Assembly: GCF_036227325.1 (NCBI RefSeq)
Contig: NZ_CP109467.1
Location: forward strand, 496,001 to 560,000
DNA from: Streptomyces sp. NBC_01465
Lineage (GTDB): Bacteria; Actinomycetota; Actinomycetes; Streptomycetales; Streptomycetaceae
DNA length: 64,000 nt
Direction: 5' to 3'
A program made the translations under genes and the position numbers. Shown here piece by piece: positions 33,745 through 44,176 of the stretch (its first letter is position 1; each line of letters starts with the position of its first letter). The notes beneath the pieces are model-generated. The model ran no database searches. It saw nothing but the letters and a program-made list of their open reading frames with translations, and had not been told where the DNA came from.

Positions 33745-34347
33745 TCACCCCCAGGTGAATCCGTCCGGGTCGGTGAAGGGTCCGGCGTCGCTGTCGATCA
33801 CGATGCGGTGCGATCCGGTGCCGTCGGGGTGCACTCCGGCGTCCTTGGCGAGGGCGCGGCGCCCGTAGAGCGCAAGCTTGACCGCGCCGGCCTCGGAGGC
33901 GAACTCGACGTACTTGCTGCCGAAGCTCTTCGCGACGGTGAGGCCGTGTCCGACGTAGAACTTCTTGCTCTCGGCCATGTCCGAGACGCCCAGCAGGAGG
34001 ACGATGTCGTCGATCTTCCGGTCGTCCGGTCCCGCGTCCTTCTTGGCGGAGGTCGCGATCTTCCAGATCGTCCCGTCGGGAGCCTGTACGACACCGCCGT
34101 AGCCCCAGATCGACTTCTTGACGGGCTTCAGCGACGTGGCGCCCGCGGCGAGAGCCGCCTCGGCGAAGCCGTCGACGGTGGCGGGGCGGGAGACCGTGAG
34201 CGACAGCGTGAACCCGCGGAAGCCGGTCGTCGGTGCGTCGGAGGCCCGCAGGTTGAGCTCGGGGTCCAGGCCGAAGGCCGTGCAGTAGAAGTCCTTGGCG
34301 GCCGTCGGGTCGGTCACTTCGAGGGTGAGGGATGCGATGGAGGTCAT
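33745..34347 (-). CDS. VOC (glyoxalase/bleomycin-resistance) family protein
   Basis: 200-aa protein made of two beta-alpha-beta-beta-beta modules: MTSIASLTLEVTDPTAAKDF at the N-terminus and DIVLLLGVSDMAESKKFYVG from about residue 110. Metal-ligand positions are incomplete, so it may be a binding or non-enzymatic VOC protein. Start 34347 follows GGAGG; the longer frame to 34485 is rejected. No functional partner is evident. Confidence 0.82.
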   Translation of the reverse strand: MTSIASLTLEVTDPTAAKDFYCTAFGLDPELNLRASDAPTTGFRGFTLSLTVSRPATVDGFAEAALAAGATSLKPVKKSIWGYGGVVQAPDGTIWKIATSAKKDAGPDDRKIDDIVLLLGVSDMAESKKFYVGHGLTVAKSFGSKYVEFASEAGAVKLALYGRRALAKDAGVHPDGTGSHRIVIDSDAGPFTDPDGFTWG

Positions 34348-34405
34348 ACCGACGAAGCTACGGCCGGGCCGCCCGGCCGCGCTTCTCGATTCCTGACCGG
34401 TGTGG

Positions 34406-34433
34406 CCGGGCCGGCCGGTGAGGGCCGGCCCGG
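34406..34433 (-). terminator. Hairpin downstream of katG
   Basis: CCGGGCCGGCC (34406-34416) pairs perfectly with GGCCGGCCCGG (34423-34433), loop GGTGAG; 10 nt after the katG stop on the minus strand. Confidence 0.72.
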
Positions 34434-34442
34434 ACCTCACGC

Positions 34443-36683
<2,241 letters not shown>

Positions 36684-36807
36684 TCACAGGCTTAAGGAAC
36701 TGCGGGAGGCAGAACAGTGGGGGGCGAACGGACCCGCATCCTGAAGTCACGCGCTGTGCCCTGCTGTTGTCCTGTCCCTTGGCCGTAGGCCGGAACCGAT
36801 CCTACGA

Positions 36808-36820
36808 TGGACCTAGTCCA
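36808..36820. promoter_or_regulatory. Palindrome in katG/fur intergenic region
   Basis: TGGACCTAGTCCA: arms TGGAC/GTCCA around CTA, extended to TGGACCTAGTCCAAGTC. It is the only clear palindrome I saw between katG and the Fur gene, in an AT-richer stretch, so it is a candidate FurA-type operator. Confidence 0.6.
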
Positions 36821-36886
36821 AGTCAATACGACAGACAGGCGCGTCCGAGTCATTCGTCGGTCGATGTACAGAAAGGCTGGGTCCGC

Positions 36887-37303
36887 ATGAGCGACCTTCT
36901 CGAACGGCTCCGCGGACGCGGCTGGCGCATGACCGCCCAGCGCCGGGTGGTCGCCGAGGTACTGGCGGGTGAGCACGTCCACTTCACCGCGGACGAGGTG
37001 CTCGCTCGCGCCGCCGCCCGGCTGCCGGAGATCTCGCGCGCCACCGTCTACAACACCCTCGGCGAGCTCGTCTCCCTGGGCGAGGTCATCGAGGTGACCG
37101 CCGACGGGCGCGCCAAGCGCTACGACCCGAACGCGCACCACCCCCACCAGCACCTGGTCTGCTCGGGCTGCGGAGTCATCCGCGACGTCCACCCCGGCGG
37201 CGACCCGCTGGACCGGCTCCCGGCCGCCGAGCGGTTCGGATTCACCGTCTCCGACGTCCAGATGACCTTCCGGGGGCTGTGCCCCGACTGCGCCCGCGCG
37301 TGA
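36887..37303 (+). CDS. Fur family peroxide-responsive regulator (FurA/CatR type)
   Basis: 138-aa Fur-fold repressor: winged helix WRMTAQRRVVAEVLAGEHVH with SRATVYNTLGEL, His-rich hinge AHHPHQHLVCSGCG, and the structural zinc pairs CSGC and CPDC. Start at ATG 36887 matches the family N-terminus; upstream frame is rejected. Position next to katG indicates peroxide sensing rather than iron uptake control. Confidence 0.9.
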   Translation: MSDLLERLRGRGWRMTAQRRVVAEVLAGEHVHFTADEVLARAAARLPEISRATVYNTLGELVSLGEVIEVTADGRAKRYDPNAHHPHQHLVCSGCGVIRDVHPGGDPLDRLPAAERFGFTVSDVQMTFRGLCPDCARA

Positions 37304-37405
37304 GAGTGCCGCGCCCCGCAGTGAGTTGACGCACCGTCACCGGACGTCCGGATTCCGGGATTCCTTGACACCCCGGACCGGCAGGAGGAGCATCCCTTCG
37401 TCGTT

Positions 37406-37417
37406 GACAACGTTGTC
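37406..37417 (+). promoter_or_regulatory. Palindromic operator before the GH92 gene
   Basis: Perfect palindrome GACAACGTTGTC with a central CG, 28 nt before the GTG start; it overlaps a TTGACA hexamer (37404-37409). The CG-centred form is typical of LacI-family operators for glycosidase genes. Confidence 0.65.
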
Positions 37418-37445
37418 GGATCCGTCACCTACGAAGGGCAGAACG

Positions 37446-40400
37446 GTGTCAGTCACGCACAACCGCCCGCCGCGCACCCGGCTCAGAACCGTCAGTTCCA
37501 TCGCGGTGGCCGCCATGGCAGCACTGGGGCTGGCGGGCACGGCCGCCCCCGCTTCGGCGGCCTCCCCGTACAGCACCGTCAAGGACCCGGTGTCGTACGT
37601 GAATCCGCTGATCGGGACCTCCAACGCGGGCAATACCTATCCCGGCGCCGTCCAGCCGTTCGGCATGCTGGCCTGGAGTCCGCAGAACTCCAAGGGCAAG
37701 CAGGTCTCGACCCCGGCTCCGGGCGGCTACCAGTACGCCGCGACCAAGATCCGGGGCTTCAGCCTCACCCATCTCAACGGTGTCGGCTGCTCCGGGGCCA
37801 ACGGCGACATCCCGATCATGCCGTACGTGGGTGACGTGGACTCCTCGCCCAGTTCGGACACCACCGACGCGAAGTACGCGAGCACCTTCTCGCACACCGA
37901 CGAGACGGCCACGCCCGGCTACTACAAGGTCGGCCTGGCCAGTGGCGCGTCCGCGGCGCTCACCACGACCGCCCGTACCGGATCGGGGGAGTTCGGCTTC
38001 CCGGCGGACAAGCCCGCCACCATGCTCTTCCGCACCTCCAACTCGGAGAGCGGCAGCACGGGCGCCACCGTGAAGATCAACGCGGCCGAGCGGACCGTGA
38101 CGGGCTCCGTGACCGCGGGCAACTTCTGCGGTCCGCAGAGTGCGAACAACCGCAAGGACCTCTACACGCTGTACTTCACCGCCCACTTCGACAAGGCGTT
38201 CGCCAAGGTCGGCACCTGGACGGACGGTACGGTCGCGCCGGGCTCCACCTCGGCCTCCGGCGGTACGGGATACAGCTCCTCCGGCAATGCCGTCGAGGGC
38301 AAGGGCTCCGGCGCATACATCACCTTCGCCGACGGGACCACCAGCGCCCGGGCGAAGGTCGCCGTCTCCTACGTCAGCGGGCAGAACGCCGAGGCCAACC
38401 TCCGTACGGAGAACGGTCCGCGCAAGAGCTTCGACTCCGTCAGGACTCAAGCCGCCCAGGCCTGGAACAAGGTTCTGAAGTCCGTCGAGGTGGGCGGCGG
38501 CACCGACGACCAGCGCTCCACCTTCTACACCGCGCTCTACCACTCCATGCTGGAGCCCACCCTCACCAGCGATGTGGACGGCCGCTATCTCGGCGCCGAC
38601 CGCAAGCCGCACCACCTCGCCAAGGGGCAGAAGGCGCAGTACGGCACCTTCTCCGGATGGGACCAGTACCGCGCGCAAGTGCAGCTGATGACGCTGCTCA
38701 ACGCGCGGGCGGGCAGCGACTACGCGCAGTCCCTCTTCAACTATGCGAGCCAGCGCGGCGGTGAGTGGGACCGCTGGCTGCTGGAGAACGGCAAGACGAG
38801 CGTGATGTCGGGCGATCCGTCCGACGCGGCGCTCGCCGGGATCTACGCCTTCGGCGGCCATGACTTCGACGTCGACGGCGCGCTCAAGTCGCTGGTCACG
38901 GCGGCGACCGTACCGACGGCCAACGACTCCGACAGTGCAGGCTGCAATGTCGAGTGCGTGGGACAGCGGCCCGCGCTCGACCAGTATCTGAAGCTCGGCT
39001 ACGTACCGGCGGACAACTGCCACTGCTGGGGAGGCGCGGCCGAGACGCTGGAGGACGCGGCGGCCGACTACGGCCTCTCCGAGCTGTCCCGGCAGACCGG
39101 GAAGAGCGCCGACGCGAAGAAGTTCCTGGACCGCTCGGGGAACTGGACGAACGTCTTCGACGCCAACGCCACCGCGCAGGGCGGCTACATCCGCGACCGC
39201 AAGGCCGACGGCACGTGGGCGGGGACGTTCACTCCGGGGACCGGCAGCGGCTTCGTCGAGGGGACGAGCGCGCGGTACACGTGGATGGTGTACTCCGACG
39301 TTGCTGGCCTGGCCGGGGCGATGGGCGGCGACGAGGCGGCGGTGCAGCGGCTCGATGCCTTCTTCCGTACGCCGGACGGGAAGTCCGACTTCTCGGCGAA
39401 GGACGCCACGCGCTACGACGCGACCAACGAGCCGGACATCAACGCCCCTTATCTGTACGACTACTTGGGGGCTCCGTACAAGACGCAGGAGACGGTCCGC
39501 GCGGAGATGGACCAGCTGTGGAGCAACGCTCCGGGCGGCATCCCCGGCAATGACGACGCGGGGACGATGTCGTCCTGGTACGTCTTCTCGGCGCTCGGCA
39601 TGTACCCGCAGAACCCGAGCCGCGCCGATCTGGTGCTCTCCGCCCCGCTGTTCCCGCACGCGGTGGTGCACACCGGGCACGGGAAGACGATCACCGTCAA
39701 CGCTCCTGCGGCTTCGGCGGAGAACTCGTACATCCACGGTCTGAAGGTGAACGGCCGGACGTCCACGAAGCCGTGGGTCCCCGCCTCGATCGTCACGCGC
39801 GGTGGCACGCTCGACTACACGCTGGGTGCCACGGCCGACACGTCCTGGGGCAGCGGTGCGTCCGATGCCCCACCGTCCTTCCCCGGCGGCGGCGTGAAGT
39901 ACTTCACCGGTGCCTCACCGGACCAGCTGAAGGTCGAGCCCGGTTCGGGCAGCGCGGAGACGACCGTCAAGGTGCAGTCCCTGGAGACGGAGGCGACCAC
40001 CGTGCACTGGGCGGCGAAGGCGCCGGCGGGTGTCACCGTCACACCGGCCGAGGGCGACTTCACCGTCCCGGCGCGCGGTGCGGCGAGTGCGAAGCTCACC
40101 GTGTCGGCTGCGGCGGACACGGCGGAGGGGCACTACACGGTCCCCGTGACGCTGACGTCGTCCGGCGGTACGGAGCTGCCGAAGACGTCGGCCGCCGTGA
40201 CCGTGGCCGCGAAGAACAGCATGCTGTGGAACCGCAACAGCACCGCGATCTCGACCGACGACGACAATCCGCAGGCCAACTTCGACGGTGAGGGCTGGAG
40301 TTACTCGGCGAAGGCACTCGCGGCGGCGGGTACGACGCCGGGCGGGACGGTCTCGTCGGGCGGCTTCGACTTCGTCTGGCCGAAGGTCGGCGCGGGTGAG

Positions 40401-40796
40401 CCGGACAACATCGAGGTGGCGGGAAACAGCCCCCAGGTGCTGAACGTGCCGTCGGCGGCGGGTGACACGAAGCTCAGCCTGCTGGGCAGTGCGGCCGAGG
40501 GTTCGGCGAGCGGCACGGCCACGCTGACGTACACCGACGGCACCACGCAGCAGGCCGTGATCGGGTTCAGCGACTGGACGCTGGGCGGTGGCTCGCAGCA
40601 GCCGTCGTACGGCAACACGGTCGCGGTCCACACCGCGTACCGCGATGTGCAGGGCGGCGGTACGGACCCGGTGGGCACCGAGGTGTTCTCCACGGCCCCG
40701 ATCACGCTCCAGTCGGGCAAGCAGCTGGCGAGTGTGACGCTGCCGAGCGCCACGGACGGCGGGGTGCTCCACATCTTCGCCGTGGCCACGGCCTGA
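37446..40796 (+). CDS. Secreted GH92 alpha-mannosidase
   Basis: 1116-aa exported enzyme releasing alpha-linked mannose (calcium-dependent, inverting exo-alpha-mannosidase family). Signal peptide of about 35 residues ending ...APASAAS. GH92 blocks in order: IGTSNAGNTYPGAVQPFGM, LTHLNGVGCSGANGDIPIMP, FSGWDQYRAQVQLM, DNCHCWGGAAETLEDAAADY, FVEGTSARYTWMVYSDVAGL with a likely catalytic Glu, GNDDAGTMSSWYVFSALGMY. The C-terminus (from about residue 830) holds a NEW3-like beta domain and a further beta-sandwich, probably carbohydrate-binding. GTG 37446 has GAAGGG 7 nt upstream. Likely targets: fungal or yeast mannan and N-glycans. CG palindrome upstream suggests LacI/ROK-type control. Confidence 0.93.
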   Translation: MSVTHNRPPRTRLRTVSSIAVAAMAALGLAGTAAPASAASPYSTVKDPVSYVNPLIGTSNAGNTYPGAVQPFGMLAWSPQNSKGKQVSTPAPGGYQYAATKIRGFSLTHLNGVGCSGANGDIPIMPYVGDVDSSPSSDTTDAKYASTFSHTDETATPGYYKVGLASGASAALTTTARTGSGEFGFPADKPATMLFRTSNSESGSTGATVKINAAERTVTGSVTAGNFCGPQSANNRKDLYTLYFTAHFDKAFAKVGTWTDGTVAPGSTSASGGTGYSSSGNAVEGKGSGAYITFADGTTSARAKVAVSYVSGQNAEANLRTENGPRKSFDSVRTQAAQAWNKVLKSVEVGGGTDDQRSTFYTALYHSMLEPTLTSDVDGRYLGADRKPHHLAKGQKAQYGTFSGWDQYRAQVQLMTLLNARAGSDYAQSLFNYASQRGGEWDRWLLENGKTSVMSGDPSDAALAGIYAFGGHDFDVDGALKSLVTAATVPTANDSDSAGCNVECVGQRPALDQYLKLGYVPADNCHCWGGAAETLEDAAADYGLSELSRQTGKSADAKKFLDRSGNWTNVFDANATAQGGYIRDRKADGTWAGTFTPGTGSGFVEGTSARYTWMVYSDVAGLAGAMGGDEAAVQRLDAFFRTPDGKSDFSAKDATRYDATNEPDINAPYLYDYLGAPYKTQETVRAEMDQLWSNAPGGIPGNDDAGTMSSWYVFSALGMYPQNPSRADLVLSAPLFPHAVVHTGHGKTITVNAPAASAENSYIHGLKVNGRTSTKPWVPASIVTRGGTLDYTLGATADTSWGSGASDAPPSFPGGGVKYFTGASPDQLKVEPGSGSAETTVKVQSLETEATTVHWAAKAPAGVTVTPAEGDFTVPARGAASAKLTVSAAADTAEGHYTVPVTLTSSGGTELPKTSAAVTVAAKNSMLWNRNSTAISTDDDNPQANFDGEGWSYSAKALAAAGTTPGGTVSSGGFDFVWPKVGAGEPDNIEVAGNSPQVLNVPSAAGDTKLSLLGSAAEGSASGTATLTYTDGTTQQAVIGFSDWTLGGGSQQPSYGNTVAVHTAYRDVQGGGTDPVGTEVFSTAPITLQSGKQLASVTLPSATDGGVLHIFAVATA

Positions 40797-40812
40797 CAGG
40801 GCCGATCAGGAC

Positions 40813-40855
40813 GCGACGGCGTTGCGGGGACGGGCTGTCCCTGCAACGCCGTCGC
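40813..40855. terminator. Bidirectional terminator between GH92 and ROK genes
   Basis: 19-bp stem with one G-T wobble (40813-40831 with 40837-40855), GGGCT loop, between convergent genes; it abuts the ROK stop codon. Confidence 0.9.
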
Positions 40856-40856
40856 G

Positions 40857-42122
40857 CTATGCCTCCTCGAAACGGACCGGGTCCTGGTACACCGCGTCGA
40901 GCGCGAGATGCGCGCCGCCGCGGGCCGCGGCGGCGAAGCCCAGCTCCGAGAGGCGCACTTCGCAGCCGCCCGCGTCCGGCGCCATCACCCGTTCCCTGAC
41001 CACCTCACGCACCCGGTCCAGCATCAGGTGCCCGATGTGCGTGAAGTACCCACCGAGGACCACCACCCGGGGATTGAGTACGTCGGTCAGCAGGGCGAGC
41101 CCCAGCGCGAGGTCCTCCGCGACCCGCGCCAGCGCCTCCCGGGTCCGCGCGTCGCCCTCGACGGCGCGACGGCCCAACTCGGCCAGCCGGGACTCGAGTT
41201 CGACGGAGGGGTCGTGGATCCAGTCGTCGTCCGGGGCGGCGAGACGCAGGATCGCGTCCAGGCCGACCATCGTCTCCCAGCATCCGCGCCGGCCGCAGAC
41301 GCAGGGGCGGCGCTCCGGATCGAGGGGCATGTGGCCGACCTCGCCGGCGAATCCGGTGGAGCCGCGCAGCAGCCGACCGTCGCTGATGATGCCCGCGCCG
41401 ATGCCGCGTTCGCCGGTGATGCACACCATGTCCTGTACGTCCGCGCCTTCCGCCTGGAAGTGTTCGGCGAGGGCGCCGAGCTTCGCGTCGTTGTCCACGG
41501 CGAGGCGCGGAAGCGGCTGTTCCAGGCGCTGTCGGAGGCCTTCGGCGACCGCCACTCCGCGCCAGCCGATGGAGGACGCGTACTCGACGGTGCCGGCGGC
41601 CGTGTCGACGACGCCGGGCACGGCGAGGGTGAGGCCGACGGGGCGGACGCCGTCGCGGCCGAGCGCCGTGAAGCAGGCGCGGATCGCCTGCGCGGTCAGG
41701 TCGAGGACCTCCTTGGCGCCCGCCTCGGCGACCGCGACGGCGACCCGGTGCTCGTAGGCGGTGTCGCCGCCCAGGGTGAGGGCGAGCACGTGGACGTAAC
41801 TCGTGCTGATCTCGACGCCGATGCCGCAGAGGCCGTGGCCGTCGATCCGGACCAGGGTGCCGGGGCGGCCCACGGCGCCCTCGCGCTGCGCGGAACCCTC
41901 GCTGATCAGGCCGTGGGCGACGAGCTCGGAGACGAGTGTGGTGACGGTCGGCTTGGGCAGACCGGTGTCGGTGGCGATCTGGGCGCGTGAGCGCGGACCG
42001 GAGTCACGCAGGATCCGCAGGATCACACCGAGGTTGGTGCGCCGGATGGACCCCCGGTCCCGGGACCGGGAGGGGCCGACGGGGGCGGCGTACGGAGGGT
42101 TCGCCGCACGAAGGTCGGTCAC
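40857..42122 (-). CDS. ROK family transcriptional regulator
   Basis: 421-aa NagC/XylR-type repressor. N-terminal winged helix (about residues 27-85) with SRAQIATDTGLPKPTVTTLV, then sugar-kinase-like ROK domain with GLTLAVPGVVD, GERGIGAGIISDG, GFAGEVGHMPLD and the zinc motif CVCGRRGCWE. No ATP-binding kinase competence is implied. Divergent from the secreted ricin-domain protein with an inverted AATTAG repeat between them, and close to the GH92 gene, so it probably controls this glycan locus with a sugar as inducer. Confidence 0.92.
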   Translation of the reverse strand: MTDLRAANPPYAAPVGPSRSRDRGSIRRTNLGVILRILRDSGPRSRAQIATDTGLPKPTVTTLVSELVAHGLISEGSAQREGAVGRPGTLVRIDGHGLCGIGVEISTSYVHVLALTLGGDTAYEHRVAVAVAEAGAKEVLDLTAQAIRACFTALGRDGVRPVGLTLAVPGVVDTAAGTVEYASSIGWRGVAVAEGLRQRLEQPLPRLAVDNDAKLGALAEHFQAEGADVQDMVCITGERGIGAGIISDGRLLRGSTGFAGEVGHMPLDPERRPCVCGRRGCWETMVGLDAILRLAAPDDDWIHDPSVELESRLAELGRRAVEGDARTREALARVAEDLALGLALLTDVLNPRVVVLGGYFTHIGHLMLDRVREVVRERVMAPDAGGCEVRLSELGFAAAARGGAHLALDAVYQDPVRFEEA

Positions 42123-42185
42123 TGCGTCCTCGTCTCTGGCTGGGCGGGCCGGTCTTGGTCATGGGCCTTGACAGCCCCCTCAGTT

Positions 42186-42210
42186 AATTAGGATTCTAGC
42201 CGAACTAATT
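42186..42210. promoter_or_regulatory. Inverted AATTAG-N13-CTAATT repeat, candidate ROK operator
   Basis: AATTAG (42186-42191) and CTAATT (42205-42210) sit in an AT-rich patch that stands out in this very GC-rich DNA, between the ROK gene and its divergent neighbour. ROK repressors of the NagC/Mlc type bind AT-rich interrupted palindromes (family knowledge). Confidence 0.62.
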
Positions 42211-42261
42211 GGAACGTTGCCGTGAACACCCGCACTCCACCAGCGCACAAAGGGAGTTCTT

Positions 42262-44097
42262 GTGTCATTCCGTACCAGAGCGAAGGTCGCCGGAGCGCTC
42301 GCCGCCACCGCCGCCGTCGTGTTCGGCGCCCTGGCCACCGCCCCCGCATCGGCCCAGTCCCCCACCCCCGACTACTCGGTCTCCATCGGCGCCAAGGGCC
42401 CCTGGACCAACCCCGACGACACCCCGTCCGCAACGTACATCGACAAGAACGGCGCGTTCTACTACCAGTCCGCGCACTCCCTGTACGCCGCGAACGACCC
42501 CCGGAAGTGGACGTTCTACACCGGCAAGGACTTCGACTCCGCCACCCGTTCCGCCGCGCTCAGCGACGCGGTCAACCCTGCCAACGCCAACGACCGCAAC
42601 AACGACACCACCTGGCGGTGCAACAACAGCCCCACCGGCCGTGAGGCCACTTACGCCCCCGACACCTCGCACTACTCGCAGAAGAACTTCTGCGACCTCA
42701 TGGGCGTGTGGGTCGACCCGGATTCCGGCGACTGGTACGGCCTGGTCCACAACGAGTTCACCCCCTCCCCCCACGGCGACGGCCTGCACTACGACGCGAT
42801 CGACCGCACCGTCTCCAAGGACCAGGGCAGGACCTGGACCATCACGGACCATGTGCTGACCTCGCCGTACAGCACGAAGCGCGGCGACACCACGGCGTTC
42901 CCGAACGAGACGTACTACTACGGCGACGGCGACGCGCGGCTGTTCGTGGACACCGCCTCCGGCTACTTCTACGTCTACTACAACTCCCGCGTGATCCCGA
43001 AGGGCGGCGTCTCCGGAGGCTGGACCGACGGAAGCCGCGCACACGTGGCCCGCGCCCCCATGTCCGGGAAGATGGCGCCCGGTTCGTGGAAGAAGTGGTA
43101 CGACGGCGCCTGGTCCCAGCCGGGGACCGGAGGCCTGGAGAGCAACATGGAGCCGGTCGACGCGACCCACACCACCGGCTACACCCCCGTCGCGCACGAC
43201 TACAAGCCGACGAACCCCGGCAACGTCCAGCAACAGCAGGCGGCCGGCACACTGCCCGCCAAGTCCGACCTGCTGACGATGAACATCGCCTACAACGCCT
43301 ATCTGGGGCTGTACATCGGCGAGCCCGAGGCCGTGCACCAGGACGGCACCGAACCGCAGCGCTTCTACGTCACCGACAACCTCGCCACCCAGAAGTGGCG
43401 GCTGGTCGGCGACTCGGGCGACTACCTGACGGGGTCCTGGTACCGCTGGCTGCTGGACTCGGTGAACAAGACGGGTTCCACGATCGTCGGGAAGTCCTTC
43501 CGTTCGTACTGCTCGTTCTTCTGCTCGGACGGCGCCGACGGCGAGTATTACGACACCGTCATCAACACCAACTCCCCTGCCGCTCCCGTCGGTCAGGGCA
43601 AGGCGTACACGATCTCCAGCGGTGCGGGACGCGTCCTCTCCCAGGTCCGCGGCAGTACGTCGACCACTTCGCAGGCCCCGTCCGGCGGATCCGACCTCAG
43701 CCGGTGGATCTTCACCTCCAACGGTGACGGCTCCTACCGGATCGCCAACGCGTCCACCCGACAGCTCCTGGGCGTCGACTCGACAGGCAATGCCGGACGC
43801 GCCTGGGGCGCCAAGCCCACCGCGACGAAGGCGCCCGCGGGCGGACCCACCGTCGGACAGCAGTGGTTCGTCGTCGCCAACACCACGGTCGGCGGCAAGT
43901 CCACGGGCACCTTCCGTCTGGTGAACCGCTACAGCGGGCTGGTCATCGGTCTGTCGAACACCGGCGGCCGTCTCGCGGAGACCACGCCCACCCGTGCGTG
44001 GACCGACACCACCGGAGGTCCGGTCGGCGGCTCTCGTACCGCCGCGGAGCAGACCCTCACGTTCACCGCCACCAACCCGGCCCACCACGGCCACTGA
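42262..44097 (+). CDS. Secreted protein with C-terminal ricin-type lectin domain, probable glycan-active
   Basis: 611-aa exported protein; signal peptide of about 32 residues ends APASAQS. The main domain (about 40-440) is rich in W/Y/D with repeats such as GVWVDPDSGDWYGLVHNEF and ARLFVDTASGYFYVYYNS, suggestive of a five-bladed beta-propeller as in GH43/GH33-like enzymes, though I cannot assign a family. Residues about 445-600 form a ricin-B-like trefoil with QQWFV-type motifs. Two Cys pairs could form disulfides. GTG start, AGGGAG upstream. A polysaccharide-acting or binding role is inferred from domains and from the GH92 and ROK neighbours. Confidence 0.78.
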   Translation: MSFRTRAKVAGALAATAAVVFGALATAPASAQSPTPDYSVSIGAKGPWTNPDDTPSATYIDKNGAFYYQSAHSLYAANDPRKWTFYTGKDFDSATRSAALSDAVNPANANDRNNDTTWRCNNSPTGREATYAPDTSHYSQKNFCDLMGVWVDPDSGDWYGLVHNEFTPSPHGDGLHYDAIDRTVSKDQGRTWTITDHVLTSPYSTKRGDTTAFPNETYYYGDGDARLFVDTASGYFYVYYNSRVIPKGGVSGGWTDGSRAHVARAPMSGKMAPGSWKKWYDGAWSQPGTGGLESNMEPVDATHTTGYTPVAHDYKPTNPGNVQQQQAAGTLPAKSDLLTMNIAYNAYLGLYIGEPEAVHQDGTEPQRFYVTDNLATQKWRLVGDSGDYLTGSWYRWLLDSVNKTGSTIVGKSFRSYCSFFCSDGADGEYYDTVINTNSPAAPVGQGKAYTISSGAGRVLSQVRGSTSTTSQAPSGGSDLSRWIFTSNGDGSYRIANASTRQLLGVDSTGNAGRAWGAKPTATKAPAGGPTVGQQWFVVANTTVGGKSTGTFRLVNRYSGLVIGLSNTGGRLAETTPTRAWTDTTGGPVGGSRTAAEQTLTFTATNPAHHGH

Positions 44098-44110
44098 CCC
44101 TCGCATCCGA

Positions 44111-44145
44111 CGGCCCCGCACCGGCGAAGTGCCGGTGCGGGGCCG
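44111..44145 (+). terminator. Perfect 15-bp hairpin between the two glycan genes
   Basis: Stem 44111-44125 with 44131-44145, loop GAAGT, without T-run. It lies 14 nt after the lectin-protein stop and 32 nt before the next start, so it is a terminator or a partial attenuator. Confidence 0.8.
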
Positions 44146-44176
44146 CTCCTCATCGCTCGCACCACGGAGGCCCCGC